From the NCBI GenBank assembly GCA_031296355.1, contig JARLFX010000077.1, positions 1-64,000 on the forward strand: a stretch of 64,000 nt of DNA, read 5' to 3'. The notes under the pieces are model-generated. The model was not told the DNA's origin. It searched no databases and saw only the letters and a program-made list of their open reading frames with translations. A program made the translations under genes and the position numbers. Numbering within the stretch: the stretch's first letter is position 1; every line of letters starts with the position of its first letter. Of the stretch, positions 1 through 8,049 are shown in pieces. This DNA is from Acidobacteriaceae bacterium. GTDB lineage: Bacteria > Acidobacteriota > Terriglobia > Terriglobales > Acidobacteriaceae.

Positions 1-867
1 CGCCATGCTGTCGAGTTCAATACGCTGACGGTGGTCAACAGCCGCAATGCGCAGCAGCCGCTGGAGGTCTATCGGTTTCTGAAGGAAATTGGCAGCGGCT
101 TCATGCAATTCATCCCGCTGGTGGAACGAATCGCGAGCGGCGCAACGGCTGACGGGCTGGTGCGGATCAAGCCTGCGGACGCGGACGATGATGAGCCGAT
201 GCCAGCGGCTGTGGCCGAGTGGTCCGTAGGGTCCAGTCAATATGGTGATTTTCTCTGTGGCATTTACGACTACTGGGTTCGCCACGATGTGGGGAAGCAG
301 TTTATCCAGATGTTCGATGTAGCGCTGCAGATATGGGCGGGAGCAGGCGCGGGACTTTGCGTCTTCGCTGAAACATGCGGAACTGCCATGGCGCTGGAGC
401 ACACAGGCGATCTATATTCCTGCGATCACTTTGTGTACCCAGATAATTTGTTGGGGAACATCTTGGAGACGCCCATGTCGACTCTGGTGGCGTCCCCACA
501 GCAGGTCGCTTTCGGGCAGAACAAGCGGGATCTACTGCCACGCTACTGCAGAGAGTGTGACGTGCGCTTCGCGTGCAATGGGGAGTGTCCGAAGCACCGG
601 TTTCTCACAACGCCGGATGGCGAATATGGACTCAACTACCTGTGCGCCTCGTATAAACACTTCTTCCACCATGTTGCGGATTCTATGGAGTTCATGGTGA
701 ACGAATTGAACGCGCAGCGCGCGCCGGCGAATGTAATGAAGTGGATGGCAGGCCAGGACCTGATGGTATCCGGCGGAGCCAAGCCGTCAAGAAATTCGCC
801 GTGCATCTGCGGCAGCGGGAAGAAAACAAAGCAATGCTGCGGACGTGACAACTTTCCAACGCTTTAG
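1..867 (+). CDS. Anaerobic sulfatase-maturating enzyme (radical SAM/SPASM), C-terminal part
   Basis: This gene is cut by the left edge: the frame is open from base 1 and the GTG at 31 is internal. The visible 289 residues match the C-terminal half of anSME proteins, which convert the active-site Cys or Ser of sulfatases to formylglycine in the cytoplasm. The family stretch around QFIPLVER, then YGDFLCGIYDYWVRHDVGK and the SPASM cysteines (LCVFAETCG, then YSCDHF, then YCRECDVRFACNGEC, then YLCASY) are all present and would bind the two auxiliary 4Fe-4S clusters. The protein ends in an SEC-C zinc motif (CICGSGKKTKQCCG), seen in other bacterial members. The radical-SAM CxxxCxxC motif must lie left of the window. 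Four Cys-type sulfatases follow within 20 kb and are its likely clients. Confidence 0.93.
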   Translation, partial: RHAVEFNTLTVVNSRNAQQPLEVYRFLKEIGSGFMQFIPLVERIASGATADGLVRIKPADADDDEPMPAAVAEWSVGSSQYGDFLCGIYDYWVRHDVGKQFIQMFDVALQIWAGAGAGLCVFAETCGTAMALEHTGDLYSCDHFVYPDNLLGNILETPMSTLVASPQQVAFGQNKRDLLPRYCRECDVRFACNGECPKHRFLTTPDGEYGLNYLCASYKHFFHHVADSMEFMVNELNAQRAPANVMKWMAGQDLMVSGGAKPSRNSPCICGSGKKTKQCCGRDNFPTL

Positions 868-923
868 ATCCTCCTTCCCCAAACGCTATTGAAAGACGGA
901 CTCATTCATTGGGAAGCCTTGTT

Positions 924-1200
924 ATGCACTCTGGGTTTAGATTTGCCACGATCACACTTTTTGCGGCTGGCATCATTTCCGCACAGGCTCAGAGCGCGCC
1001 AACGAACAGTACACCACCATCGGGAAATAGCGATCAGGACATCCGGCAGACGCTAAACGAGTTTTAAGCAGCTCATTCAGCAGCAGGCTGTTCAGATCCA
1101 GCAACAGCAGCGGGAGATTAATGAGCTCCGGCAGGCCCAGCAGTCTCCCGCAGTGCCTGTAGCTGTCCCAGCCCTAGTTCCGTCGCAGGTTGCCCTACGT
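924..1200 (+). pseudogene. Porin-like outer-membrane protein, frameshifted 5' remnant
   Basis: The ATG at 924 opens a signal peptide (TLFAAGIISAQAQS), and the frame ends after 47 codons at TAA 1065-1067. Removing one T from the TTTT run at 1062-1065 restores a frame that continues as KQLIQQQAVQIQQQQREIN followed by a Pro/Val-rich stretch. That coiled-coil start is typical of acidobacterial and proteobacterial porins with an N-terminal Gln-rich periplasmic segment. No barrel sequence follows before the next gene, so this is a frameshifted and 3'-truncated remnant. The exact right end is not visible. Identification as a porin is inference from the N-terminal pattern only. Confidence 0.5.
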
Positions 1201-1448
1201 AAGCCAAACTCTGACGTAGCTCGTCTGCGTGTCCGGAAGAATATTTGCAGAGAACCTTGCACGAGCGTTCGAATAAGCAGACAAAACAACCAAACGATTA
1301 CATCAAAGCAGCGAAGTCTTGAGTGGAAAACTCCAGATAGCCGTAAAGCATCAAGACGCACTCAAAAGTATCATAGGCTACCTGTTTTTGATTGAGATCG
1401 ATTGCAAGGTTCGTTTGCCATCACGCCGAGAACGGGGGGCAGCGGTAG

Positions 1449-2669
1449 TTAACTATTCTGCAGATGATAGTCGGGCGGAAAGAAGATCGTGGCGCCAAGA
1501 GCGATGAAAGCATAGACAAGGGAAGGAAGCGCGAAAGCTGTGGTAATTCCGAAGTGATCTGCGAGGGTGCCGCTCAGTATGGGCAGCACGGCTCCGCCAC
1601 ACATGCTGGTGGAGAGCAGCGCGGAAGCGTGAGGAAGCTCCTCGACCTTTAGTCCTGCGGTGCTCAATGAAAAGATTGCAGGAAAGATCACGGCGTTGCA
1701 GAGACCTGTGGCCAAAAGAGCTGCACTGGCGGAAGAGCCTTGGCCAAAGATGGAAACCTGAATCAGACAGAACGCAAGGACAGAAGCGCCTTGAAGAAGA
1801 GTGCGCGTATGCACACGCCGGAGCAACTGCGCGGCACTGATGCGGCCGATGATGACCGCACCCCAATAGACGGAGAGTAGGGTGGCCGCCGTGCTGGGGA
1901 GAAAGCCTGTGCGACCGTGTCCAGAGAGGTAAGGAATAGAGTGTCCGAGCAACGTTGCTTCCGTGCCGACATAAAGAAAAGTCGCGACGATGCCGCAGAG
2001 GAGAGGACGATGGCGGAGAAGATTCCATCCTGATCCGTGGGACGACCGCTTTTGGGAAAGAATGCTCGCAAACGATCGTTTCACCACTATGCTCAGGAGA
2101 AAAAGAAGCGATGTAGCGGCGAGATAGATAGTGGCAAGCCGTGTCCGAGGAAATGCCAGTTGCGCGGGGGAGAGACGGGTCCAGGTTCCGAAAAGGATGG
2201 TGCCGGCCAGTGGACTGAGCATTGCTCCCAGGGCATTGAAGCACTGTACAAGGAGAAGGCGCGCGGTAGCAGTGCCCTCCGGACCGAGAAGGCTAACGCA
2301 TGGATTGGCTGCCGTTTGGAGCACTGCGATACCGATGCCAATGACGAACACACCTGCGAGGCAGAACTGATAGACATGGAGCCAGAGTGCGATCATGCAG
2401 ATCGCGGAGCCTGCGGTCATCATCATCAGCGCACACACGAGGGAATTGCGATAACCATAGTGACGGAGATAGATACCTGCAGGAATACAGCCAAGCAAAT
2501 AGGCAGAGAAGAAGCTGAAATGAACCAGCATTGCTATGGCGTAGGGCAGAGTGAAGGAAGCCTGGAAGAGTGCGACAAGGATGTCGTCGAGGGAGCGTAG
2601 AACCCCCCATAACAGAAAGGAGAGCGCGATCAGCACAAGAGAGCGACGAACGGAAGAGATAGATCGCAA
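1449..2669 (-). CDS. MFS sugar permease of the FHS (FucP/glucose-galactose) type
   Basis: The 406-residue protein has about 12 hydrophobic segments and no signal peptide. It resembles the fucose/glucose-galactose:H+ symporter branch of the MFS. Fragments such as AAYLLGCIPAG-like (seen as SAYLLGCIPAG), GIGIAVLQTAANPCVSLLGP and QCFNALGAMLSPLAG are characteristic of that branch: the NP-containing helix 4 and the FN/GxxxSPLAG helix 5. The start is TTG at 2669, chosen because GGAG lies 7 bases upstream (2677-2680) and no earlier ATG fits. A TATAAT sits at 2691-2696 on the minus strand. It would bring monosaccharides released by the neighbouring glycosidases through the inner membrane. The specific sugar cannot be read from the sequence. 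Confidence 0.85.
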   Translation of the reverse strand: MRSISSVRRSLVLIALSFLLWGVLRSLDDILVALFQASFTLPYAIAMLVHFSFFSAYLLGCIPAGIYLRHYGYRNSLVCALMMMTAGSAICMIALWLHVYQFCLAGVFVIGIGIAVLQTAANPCVSLLGPEGTATARLLLVQCFNALGAMLSPLAGTILFGTWTRLSPAQLAFPRTRLATIYLAATSLLFLLSIVVKRSFASILSQKRSSHGSGWNLLRHRPLLCGIVATFLYVGTEATLLGHSIPYLSGHGRTGFLPSTAATLLSVYWGAVIIGRISAAQLLRRVHTRTLLQGASVLAFCLIQVSIFGQGSSASAALLATGLCNAVIFPAIFSLSTAGLKVEELPHASALLSTSMCGGAVLPILSGTLADHFGITTAFALPSLVYAFIALGATIFFPPDYHLQNS

Positions 2670-2936
2670 GAATATACTCCAGAGAAATGAATTATAGTTG
2701 ACCGTCTAAGGTAGGCATTCACTCAGCGCTTGAACTGATCGATGGATGTAATCAGTGGATATCGGTGGCGCTCGTTCGAGGCATAAGCTCACTACAGTCG
2801 TTGCAGTCGGACGATAACACTCGTTCCGAAAGAATCTAATTCATGAGATCCAGTTGTAGGCGGTTGGTCGTTATTGGGTGAATTTCATCACCATCAGCGA
2901 TCTAATACTCGTTCAGGCGCGCGATTGCAGATCGGC

Positions 2937-3016
2937 CGCATTGGAAGAACGTGTACTTGACTGCAAGATGGCCAATCTCATAGGTCCCTTACATCCTCAA
3001 GGCAACAATACCAGCC
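2937..3016 (-). repeat. Dispersed repeat copy 1: remnant of a glycosidase gene 3' end
   Basis: About 80 bases here closely match 12622-12690, for example CTGCAAGATGGCCAA and CCCTTACATCCTCAAGGCA in both. In the second copy the segment is the last codons plus downstream sequence of the minus-strand glycosidase at 12673-13788. Here one minus-strand frame likewise reads LVLLP-stop against LALLP-stop. The segment is therefore a leftover of the 3' end of a related gene. The remaining spacer between 2697 and 2936 holds nothing I can identify. Confidence 0.6.
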
Positions 3017-3146
3017 ATTATCCAGCAAAAGGCATATAAACGGATTGGCGGAGCGAGAAGTTGATGAAGAGACTCTCCTAAAGCGATTTCCGGGCAGTTC
3101 GAGTCGTCCTCGAACCCGAGGACTTTGCCTCCTTGGAGATTTCTGC

Positions 3147-3177
3147 TTGACAACCCTACAGTGTAATGGTTTACATT
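3147..3177 (+). promoter_or_regulatory. Promoter with overlapping LacI-type operator for the TonB receptor
   Basis: A perfect TTGACA (-35) lies at 3147-3152. The 14-bp dyad TGTAATGGTTTACA at 3162-3175 covers the spacer end and the presumed -10 (TACATT, 3172-3177; spacing is loose at 19). Arms TGTAA/TTACA are perfect. This placement fits repression by blocking RNA polymerase. It is one of six similar sites in the island. Confidence 0.65.
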
Positions 3178-3220
3178 CATTCCGATAAAGAGCAGCTTCC
3201 CTTTCGTCACGGAGCATATT

Positions 3221-6200
3221 TTGCCGAAATTTCCTTCTGTTTTGATGTTTTACGTAACAGCTCTCATCCTGCTGATCGTCTCTACAACCTTGCATGCGCA
3301 GGGCCGTGCCACGGTATTCGGCACTGTGACAGATCCCACAAAGGCTGCAATTCCAGGTGCTCAGATCGTTCTGACTGAAAACGACACCCATCAGACGATC
3401 GTCACCCAATCGACGGATGTCGGAAACTATGTGTTTTCTTCGATTCTTCCCGGGACTTATAGGCTTCGCGTGTCAGCGCCAGGCTTCCAAACCTCCGTTG
3501 TCAACAACATAGTGGTACAGATCGACGAATCGCGCCAGATCTCTCCCGTTCTCGCACTTGGTGTACTGACTTCGGAGGTCACCGTTACCGAGGGGCTTGC
3601 ACAAGTAGACACGCACGAAGCCACCATTAATGAGGTCGTGGACGCTGATCGCGTGAAGGAACTGCCACTGAATGGGCGTAACCCTCTAGACCTTCAGGAG
3701 CTTGTCGCGGGAGCTGCACAGGTAACCGCCGGGGGAGGGGGGCAGGCACAGAATAACGTCATTGCGATCAATGGAGCACGCGCGGACCAAGTGAATTACA
3801 CGCTGGATGGCGTTGATAATGAGGACCCGTTTTTCGATACGCCGTCCGTCGAGCCAAATCCGGACGCATTAGATCAGTTCAGTATCGAAACGACCAACTA
3901 CGGCGCGCGCGAGGGCCGTGGATCGGGTGGACAGATGAACGCAATCACTAAGTCCGGTACAAATCAATTTCATGGCAGCAGCTTCTATTATGTGCGCAAC
4001 CAAGCGATGGACGCGGCGGGTTACTTCGCTCTCAGTGTCGCTCCGTATCGAAGGAACCAGTTTGGTGGAACCATCGGAGGCCCAATCCTCCACAATCGGC
4101 TCTTCCTCTTCGCGGCTTATCAGGGCACGAGGATCAACAGTTCTCCCAGTTCACTGACTACCCAAGTGCCTGACGCTCTCGAGCTCCAAGGGAACTTTTC
4201 GCAAGTGTCCACAGTTGTGAAGGATCCCGCAACGGGCAAAGCGGCTCCCGGAAACATCATCCCGTCGACGAGTGTGAGCCCAATCGCGCAGGCTTGGGCG
4301 GCAGCCTTCATTCCCACACCCAATGCAGGCCTCAACGCCTACACTTATCACGCGAATAGCACCAGCAACGATGATCAATATGTCATTAGACTCGACAGCA
4401 ATATCAAGGCGAACGATACACTCGCCGGCAGGTTTCTGTACGACTCAAATCCAACATTGCAGATTAACGGCTCGACAAGTCTGCCCGGCTTCCTTTCGCA
4501 AATCAATTACAAAGTTTACTCAGCAGCTGTAAATGAAACTCATGTCTTCGGCCCGAAACTCGTCAATTTGTTTATCTTTGGCTTCAATGACATAGCGCGT
4601 GAGCAGGTCCCCGTCGTGCCATTGCAGAAAACCTGGGGAGATTTCGGCTCGGCGATCACACGAGCTGCACCTACCGCCCAGATCGGATATAACACTACAG
4701 TCACGGGTTTCTTTACCTCATTTAGCCGCTGGCCGCTGAACCAGTATCGCCACGAGTTTCAATACTCCGATCTGGCGACTTGGAGCATCCGCAATCATGC
4801 TCTGGCCTTCGGTGGGGATATCCGTCAGTCGTACGTGAATCAGTATCAGACGTTCAATTCCGATGGAGTACTCACGTTTGGAGCGTCCTACACTGGATAC
4901 GCATTAGCGGACTTCGTCACCGGAAAGCTGAACGTCTTCAACCAGGAATCGTTAAATCAAGGGGAGCCGCAGAGCGTGCAACCTGACTTTTTTCTGCAAG
5001 ACGACTGGAGAGTCACACGACGTCTCACTTTAAACCTGGGGATACGGTGGGAGCCGTTTGTTCCCTTGCACGATGTTTTGAACAGATATGCGCAATTTCG
5101 GCCGGGCCAGCAGTCCACGGTCTTTCCAACGGCACCCGCCGGATACGTCTTCCCGGGTGATGCCGGTGTCCCGACGAACACTTATAACGGCAAATGGGGC
5201 GAGATCGGTCCGCGCGTCGGTTTCGCGTACGACGTATACGGCGATGGGAAGACAAGTCTGCGCGGAGGGATCGGGATTTATAACGCCAGTGTTCGCGAGC
5301 AGATACTGAACAACGAATCGCTGAACTCTCCGTACGCTCTTGCGATCTCCGCGAGCAAGCCCACAGGCGGGCTCGCCAATCCCTACAGCGACATTGGTGG
5401 CGATCCATTTCCTTTCACTCCAGCAGTGCCAGGGAAATCCGGATATATATTCTCAAGTCCCCTCGGCACAATCTACGATTTTGACCCAAACTTTCAAAAT
5501 GGACGCGCGGAGCAGTGGAATCTGAATCTGCAGCAGCAGCTTCCTTCCCAGATCGTTGCCACGATTGCCTATGTTGGTGCCAATGGAGGGCATCTGACCT
5601 TGCAAACCGAACTGGACCCGGCGGTCTACGGGAAGGCAGGCTCCACCACCCAGGCACGGCGAGTTTATGCACCGAATTTCTCCTCAATGACTCGCACCTT
5701 TTCCGGCGGACATTCGTCCTACAGCTCTCTGCAGGTGACCATCAACAAACGCGTCACGCAAGGTCTCACCGTTCTAACGAGCTACACTTGGGAACGCTCA
5801 ATTGATAACGGTTCAACGCCTTCTTCCGCGCCGTTCAATCCCTTCAACCTAAGGAGCAATCGGGCTGTCTCTGACTTTGACATTCCCCAGGTCTTTGTAA
5901 GTTCTTTTGTCTATAGCTTTCCCAGCTTTGGCACGGCTGGGGTCTTCTCTGACCTTCTGATCAAAGGGTGGAAGGTCAACGGCATTCTGCGCCTGGAAGG
6001 CGGCACGCCCTTCACCGTCGTTTCCGGCGTTGACAATTCCCAAAGTGGCGTCAACGCGGACACAGCCGACGTCATCGGAGTTCGTACGATCTACAAGAGC
6101 AGCAACAAGGCGCAGGAAGCGACTCAATACTTCAACACGGCTGCCTATAAGGTGAATGCCGTAGGAACCTTTGGCAATAGTGGCCGTAACAGCCTGATCG

Positions 6201-6457
6201 GGCCTGGTTTCGAAAACATCGATTTTGGGCTCATCAAGGCAATTCCAATGCACAATAACCGTTATCGCGCGGAGATTCGTGCCGAGGCATTCAATCTATT
6301 CAACCACACGAATTTGGGCAATCCTGTCGCCAATGTGTCAACGGCTTTTGTGCCGGCTTCCGGAGTTCCAGGGTCGCACGCAACAGGGTTTGGGGCAATC
6401 ACTTCCCAACAAGGGGCGCCACGGCAAGTTCAACTTGCCGCGCGCTTTGAGTTTTGA
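3221..6457 (+). CDS. TonB-dependent receptor, Oar-like (CarboxypepD_reg + plug + barrel)
   Basis: This 1078-residue outer-membrane protein starts at TTG 3221, supported by GGAG at 3211-3214; the ATG at 3245 has no ribosome site. Residues 1-27 are a signal peptide. A carboxypeptidase-regulatory-like domain follows (about 28-122, with VFGTVTDPTKAAIPGA and PGTYRLRVSAPGF). Next comes a plug region with ELPLNGRNPLDL and YTLDGVDNEDPF, then a long beta-barrel ending in aromatic RFEF. This is the SusC/Oar-like type abundant in Acidobacteriota, thought to take up oligosaccharides with TonB-ExbBD energy. No SusD partner lies next to it, which is normal for this phylum. The operator over its promoter ties it to the sugar regulon. 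The substrate is unknown. Confidence 0.92.
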   Translation: MPKFPSVLMFYVTALILLIVSTTLHAQGRATVFGTVTDPTKAAIPGAQIVLTENDTHQTIVTQSTDVGNYVFSSILPGTYRLRVSAPGFQTSVVNNIVVQIDESRQISPVLALGVLTSEVTVTEGLAQVDTHEATINEVVDADRVKELPLNGRNPLDLQELVAGAAQVTAGGGGQAQNNVIAINGARADQVNYTLDGVDNEDPFFDTPSVEPNPDALDQFSIETTNYGAREGRGSGGQMNAITKSGTNQFHGSSFYYVRNQAMDAAGYFALSVAPYRRNQFGGTIGGPILHNRLFLFAAYQGTRINSSPSSLTTQVPDALELQGNFSQVSTVVKDPATGKAAPGNIIPSTSVSPIAQAWAAAFIPTPNAGLNAYTYHANSTSNDDQYVIRLDSNIKANDTLAGRFLYDSNPTLQINGSTSLPGFLSQINYKVYSAAVNETHVFGPKLVNLFIFGFNDIAREQVPVVPLQKTWGDFGSAITRAAPTAQIGYNTTVTGFFTSFSRWPLNQYRHEFQYSDLATWSIRNHALAFGGDIRQSYVNQYQTFNSDGVLTFGASYTGYALADFVTGKLNVFNQESLNQGEPQSVQPDFFLQDDWRVTRRLTLNLGIRWEPFVPLHDVLNRYAQFRPGQQSTVFPTAPAGYVFPGDAGVPTNTYNGKWGEIGPRVGFAYDVYGDGKTSLRGGIGIYNASVREQILNNESLNSPYALAISASKPTGGLANPYSDIGGDPFPFTPAVPGKSGYIFSSPLGTIYDFDPNFQNGRAEQWNLNLQQQLPSQIVATIAYVGANGGHLTLQTELDPAVYGKAGSTTQARRVYAPNFSSMTRTFSGGHSSYSSLQVTINKRVTQGLTVLTSYTWERSIDNGSTPSSAPFNPFNLRSNRAVSDFDIPQVFVSSFVYSFPSFGTAGVFSDLLIKGWKVNGILRLEGGTPFTVVSGVDNSQSGVNADTADVIGVRTIYKSSNKAQEATQYFNTAAYKVNAVGTFGNSGRNSLIGPGFENIDFGLIKAIPMHNNRYRAEIRAEAFNLFNHTNLGNPVANVSTAFVPASGVPGSHATGFGAITSQQGAPRQVQLAARFEF

Positions 6458-6475
6458 CGTTTAAGGAAGGTCTGA

Positions 6476-6497
6476 TCAAGTCTCCGGTACGACTTGA
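6476..6497 (+). terminator. Possible terminator hairpin after the TonB receptor
   Basis: TCAAGTC (6476-6482) pairs perfectly with GACTTGA (6491-6497) around an 8-base loop, 19 bases after the receptor stop. There is no immediate T-run, only T-rich sequence from about 6507, so efficiency as an intrinsic terminator is uncertain. Confidence 0.4.
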
Positions 6498-6578
6498 GGG
6501 AGGGAGCTTTTGGTTGTTTTAGTGTGTTTTCTGGCGTTCGCGCTCTGAACAAGTATGCTTTTTGCGTTTTCGGACACA

Positions 6579-7157
6579 CTACTGCCCGAGCACCGCGAGA
6601 TGTTTTTGCGCTGTGATGAGGTTGACCAGCGCGAAGCTGGTATGTAGCCGATTGAGGTTCTTGAGCAAACCCCGATAGCGCACCTTCACAAAGCCGAATC
6701 GCAGCTTCAACACCGCGAAGATATGCTCCACGCGCGAGCGTGTCTTGGAGTGGATGCGGTTGGCCTCACGCTGCTCAGGCCAGACGTGGAGCTTGGAACG
6801 CCAGCGGCGGCAGGTGCGGTCTTCGGCCCGCGGAGCGTGCTCGGCGAGCACGGCAGCCTGGCCCTGATAGGCCTGATCGCCCCACACCACCATCTCGTCG
6901 CCGCGCAGCAGTTCGGGCAGCAGCTTGGAATCGGCAACGTTGGCCGCCGTGGCCGCAACCGTGTGCACCAGCTTGGTCTCCGCATCCACACCCACATGCG
7001 CCTTCATGCCAAAGTGCCACTGGTTGCCCTTGCGCGTCTGGTGCATCTCTGGATCGCGCTCGCCACTCTTGTTCTTGGTCGACGAAGGAGCTTCGATCAG
7101 CGTTGCATCCACGATGGTGCCCGTGCCCAGCTTCACGCCGCGGCTCTCCAGGTACAC
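6579..7157 (-). pseudogene. IS5-family transposase, C-terminal fragment
   Basis: The 192 residues match the DDE catalytic half of IS5-group transposases. VDATLIEAPSSTKNKSGERD carries the first Asp, VVWGDQAYQG the second, and SRVEHIFAVLKLRFGF the C-terminal Glu region. The N-terminal helix-turn-helix half (roughly 130 residues) is missing: the frame runs into unrelated sequence just before 7160, next to another IS remnant. It is therefore a truncated, probably inactive copy. The strongly GC-rich reading frame gives several long overlapping antisense frames, which are not genes. Confidence 0.85.
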
Positions 7158-7193
7158 GTTGCTGGGTATGAGGCTTGCTGGTGATGTAGAGGT

Positions 7194-7800
7194 ATGGCGA
7201 GTCGGTACGAGCTAAGCGATGTGCAGTGGGAGAAGATCAAGGATTTTCTGCCCGGACGCAAAGAACATGTAGGCCGAACCGCGGCTGACAACCGGCTGTT
7301 TGTGAGCGGCGTGCTGTGGGTGTTGCGTAGCGGGGCGCGCTGGCACTACCTGCTAGAGCGATATGGCAAGTACAAGAGTGTGCATAAGCGCTTCATGCGC
7401 TGGGCCACCTCCGGGGTTTGGGAACGGATTTTTCACGAGTTGGTGCGGGATAAGAAAAACCAGTATCTGATGCTGGATTCCACCATCGTGCGGACTCACC
7501 AGCAAGCGGCCATGGGCCGCAAAAAAAGGGGCGCGGCGAGCCGCTGGATTTCATCATCACCGGCGGTCATTCCGTCGAAGCGTAACCGCACGGTGTAGCG
7601 GAAGTACGGCCAAATTCTCTACAAGCAGCGCAACCGTATCGAACGCTGCTTCAGCAAACTCACGCACTTCCAGCTCTTCGCCACATACTACGAGGAATCT
7701 AAAACATGCTTCCAGGCCCTCGTTGCTCTCGCCTGCTCCCTGCTCCTTGTAATCCAGTCTCTCTCATTACAACTGGTACAAATTTCGCCGGGCATTTCAG
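7194..7800 (+). pseudogene. IS5-family (IS427-like) transposase, internally deleted
   Basis: The first frame (7194-7598) gives the N-terminal half of an IS427/IS1031-type transposase: SRYELSDVQWEKIKDFLPG, VLWVLRSGARWHYLLERYG, and LMLDSTIVRTHQQAA with the first catalytic Asp. After KKRG the sequence drops out of frame. GEPLDFIITGGHSVEA is readable in another frame, then about 70 codons are missing, and the C-terminus resumes as IPSKRNRTV, an in-frame TAG where CAG is expected, and RKYGQILYKQRNRIERCF. It therefore carries a deletion, a frameshift and a nonsense change. The 3' terminal sequence at 7773-7800 recurs alone elsewhere in the window. Confidence 0.85.
7773..7800 (+). repeat. IS right-end sequence (copy at its transposase gene)
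   Basis: CTGGTACAAATTTCGCCGGG at 7773-7792 continues into GCATTTCAG. It lies at the 3' end of the IS427-like remnant. Near-identical inverted copies occur alone at 20565-20590 and 40466-40491, which identifies these as solo ends of the same element type. Confidence 0.6.
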
Positions 7801-7926
7801 AACTGGCAGACACAAGATCAGCAAGCCCAGGCTCAAGATTCGCTGGGGCGCAGACGAATCGCGAGGCGATTATTGAGGCACGAAATCCTCATTTGACATT
7901 CTCCGGGAAATAGAAAATACTAAAAA

Positions 7927-7940
7927 TGTAATCGTGTTCA
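7927..7940 (+). promoter_or_regulatory. LacI-type operator, degenerate
   Basis: TGTAATCGTGTTCA lies 109 bases upstream of the sulfatase start at 8050. Its left arm TGTAA matches the other sites exactly and the right arm keeps 3 of 5 positions. The rest of the 249-base spacer shows nothing else recognisable. Confidence 0.4.
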
Positions 7941-8049
7941 TTTTGCGGACGCACCGAGTATGAGGCTTCAATTCCTATCGTATTCGTAGGACATAAATCG
8001 GCCCATATCCTACGGCACTCTCAGTCCACTGACCTACATCGGAGCAGCC

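Noticed and set aside
2037..2600. 187-residue plus-strand frame
   Set aside because: It lies fully antisense to the MFS permease, has no homology-like motifs and no ribosome site.
6422..6440. Palindrome CGGCAAGTTCAACTTGCCG as terminator
   Set aside because: It lies inside the last codons of the TonB receptor with a one-base centre and no T-run.
6723..7184. Plus-strand frames of 143-153 residues over the IS5 remnant
   Set aside because: They are antisense to a clear transposase in GC-rich sequence and have Arg/Pro-rich, meaningless translations.
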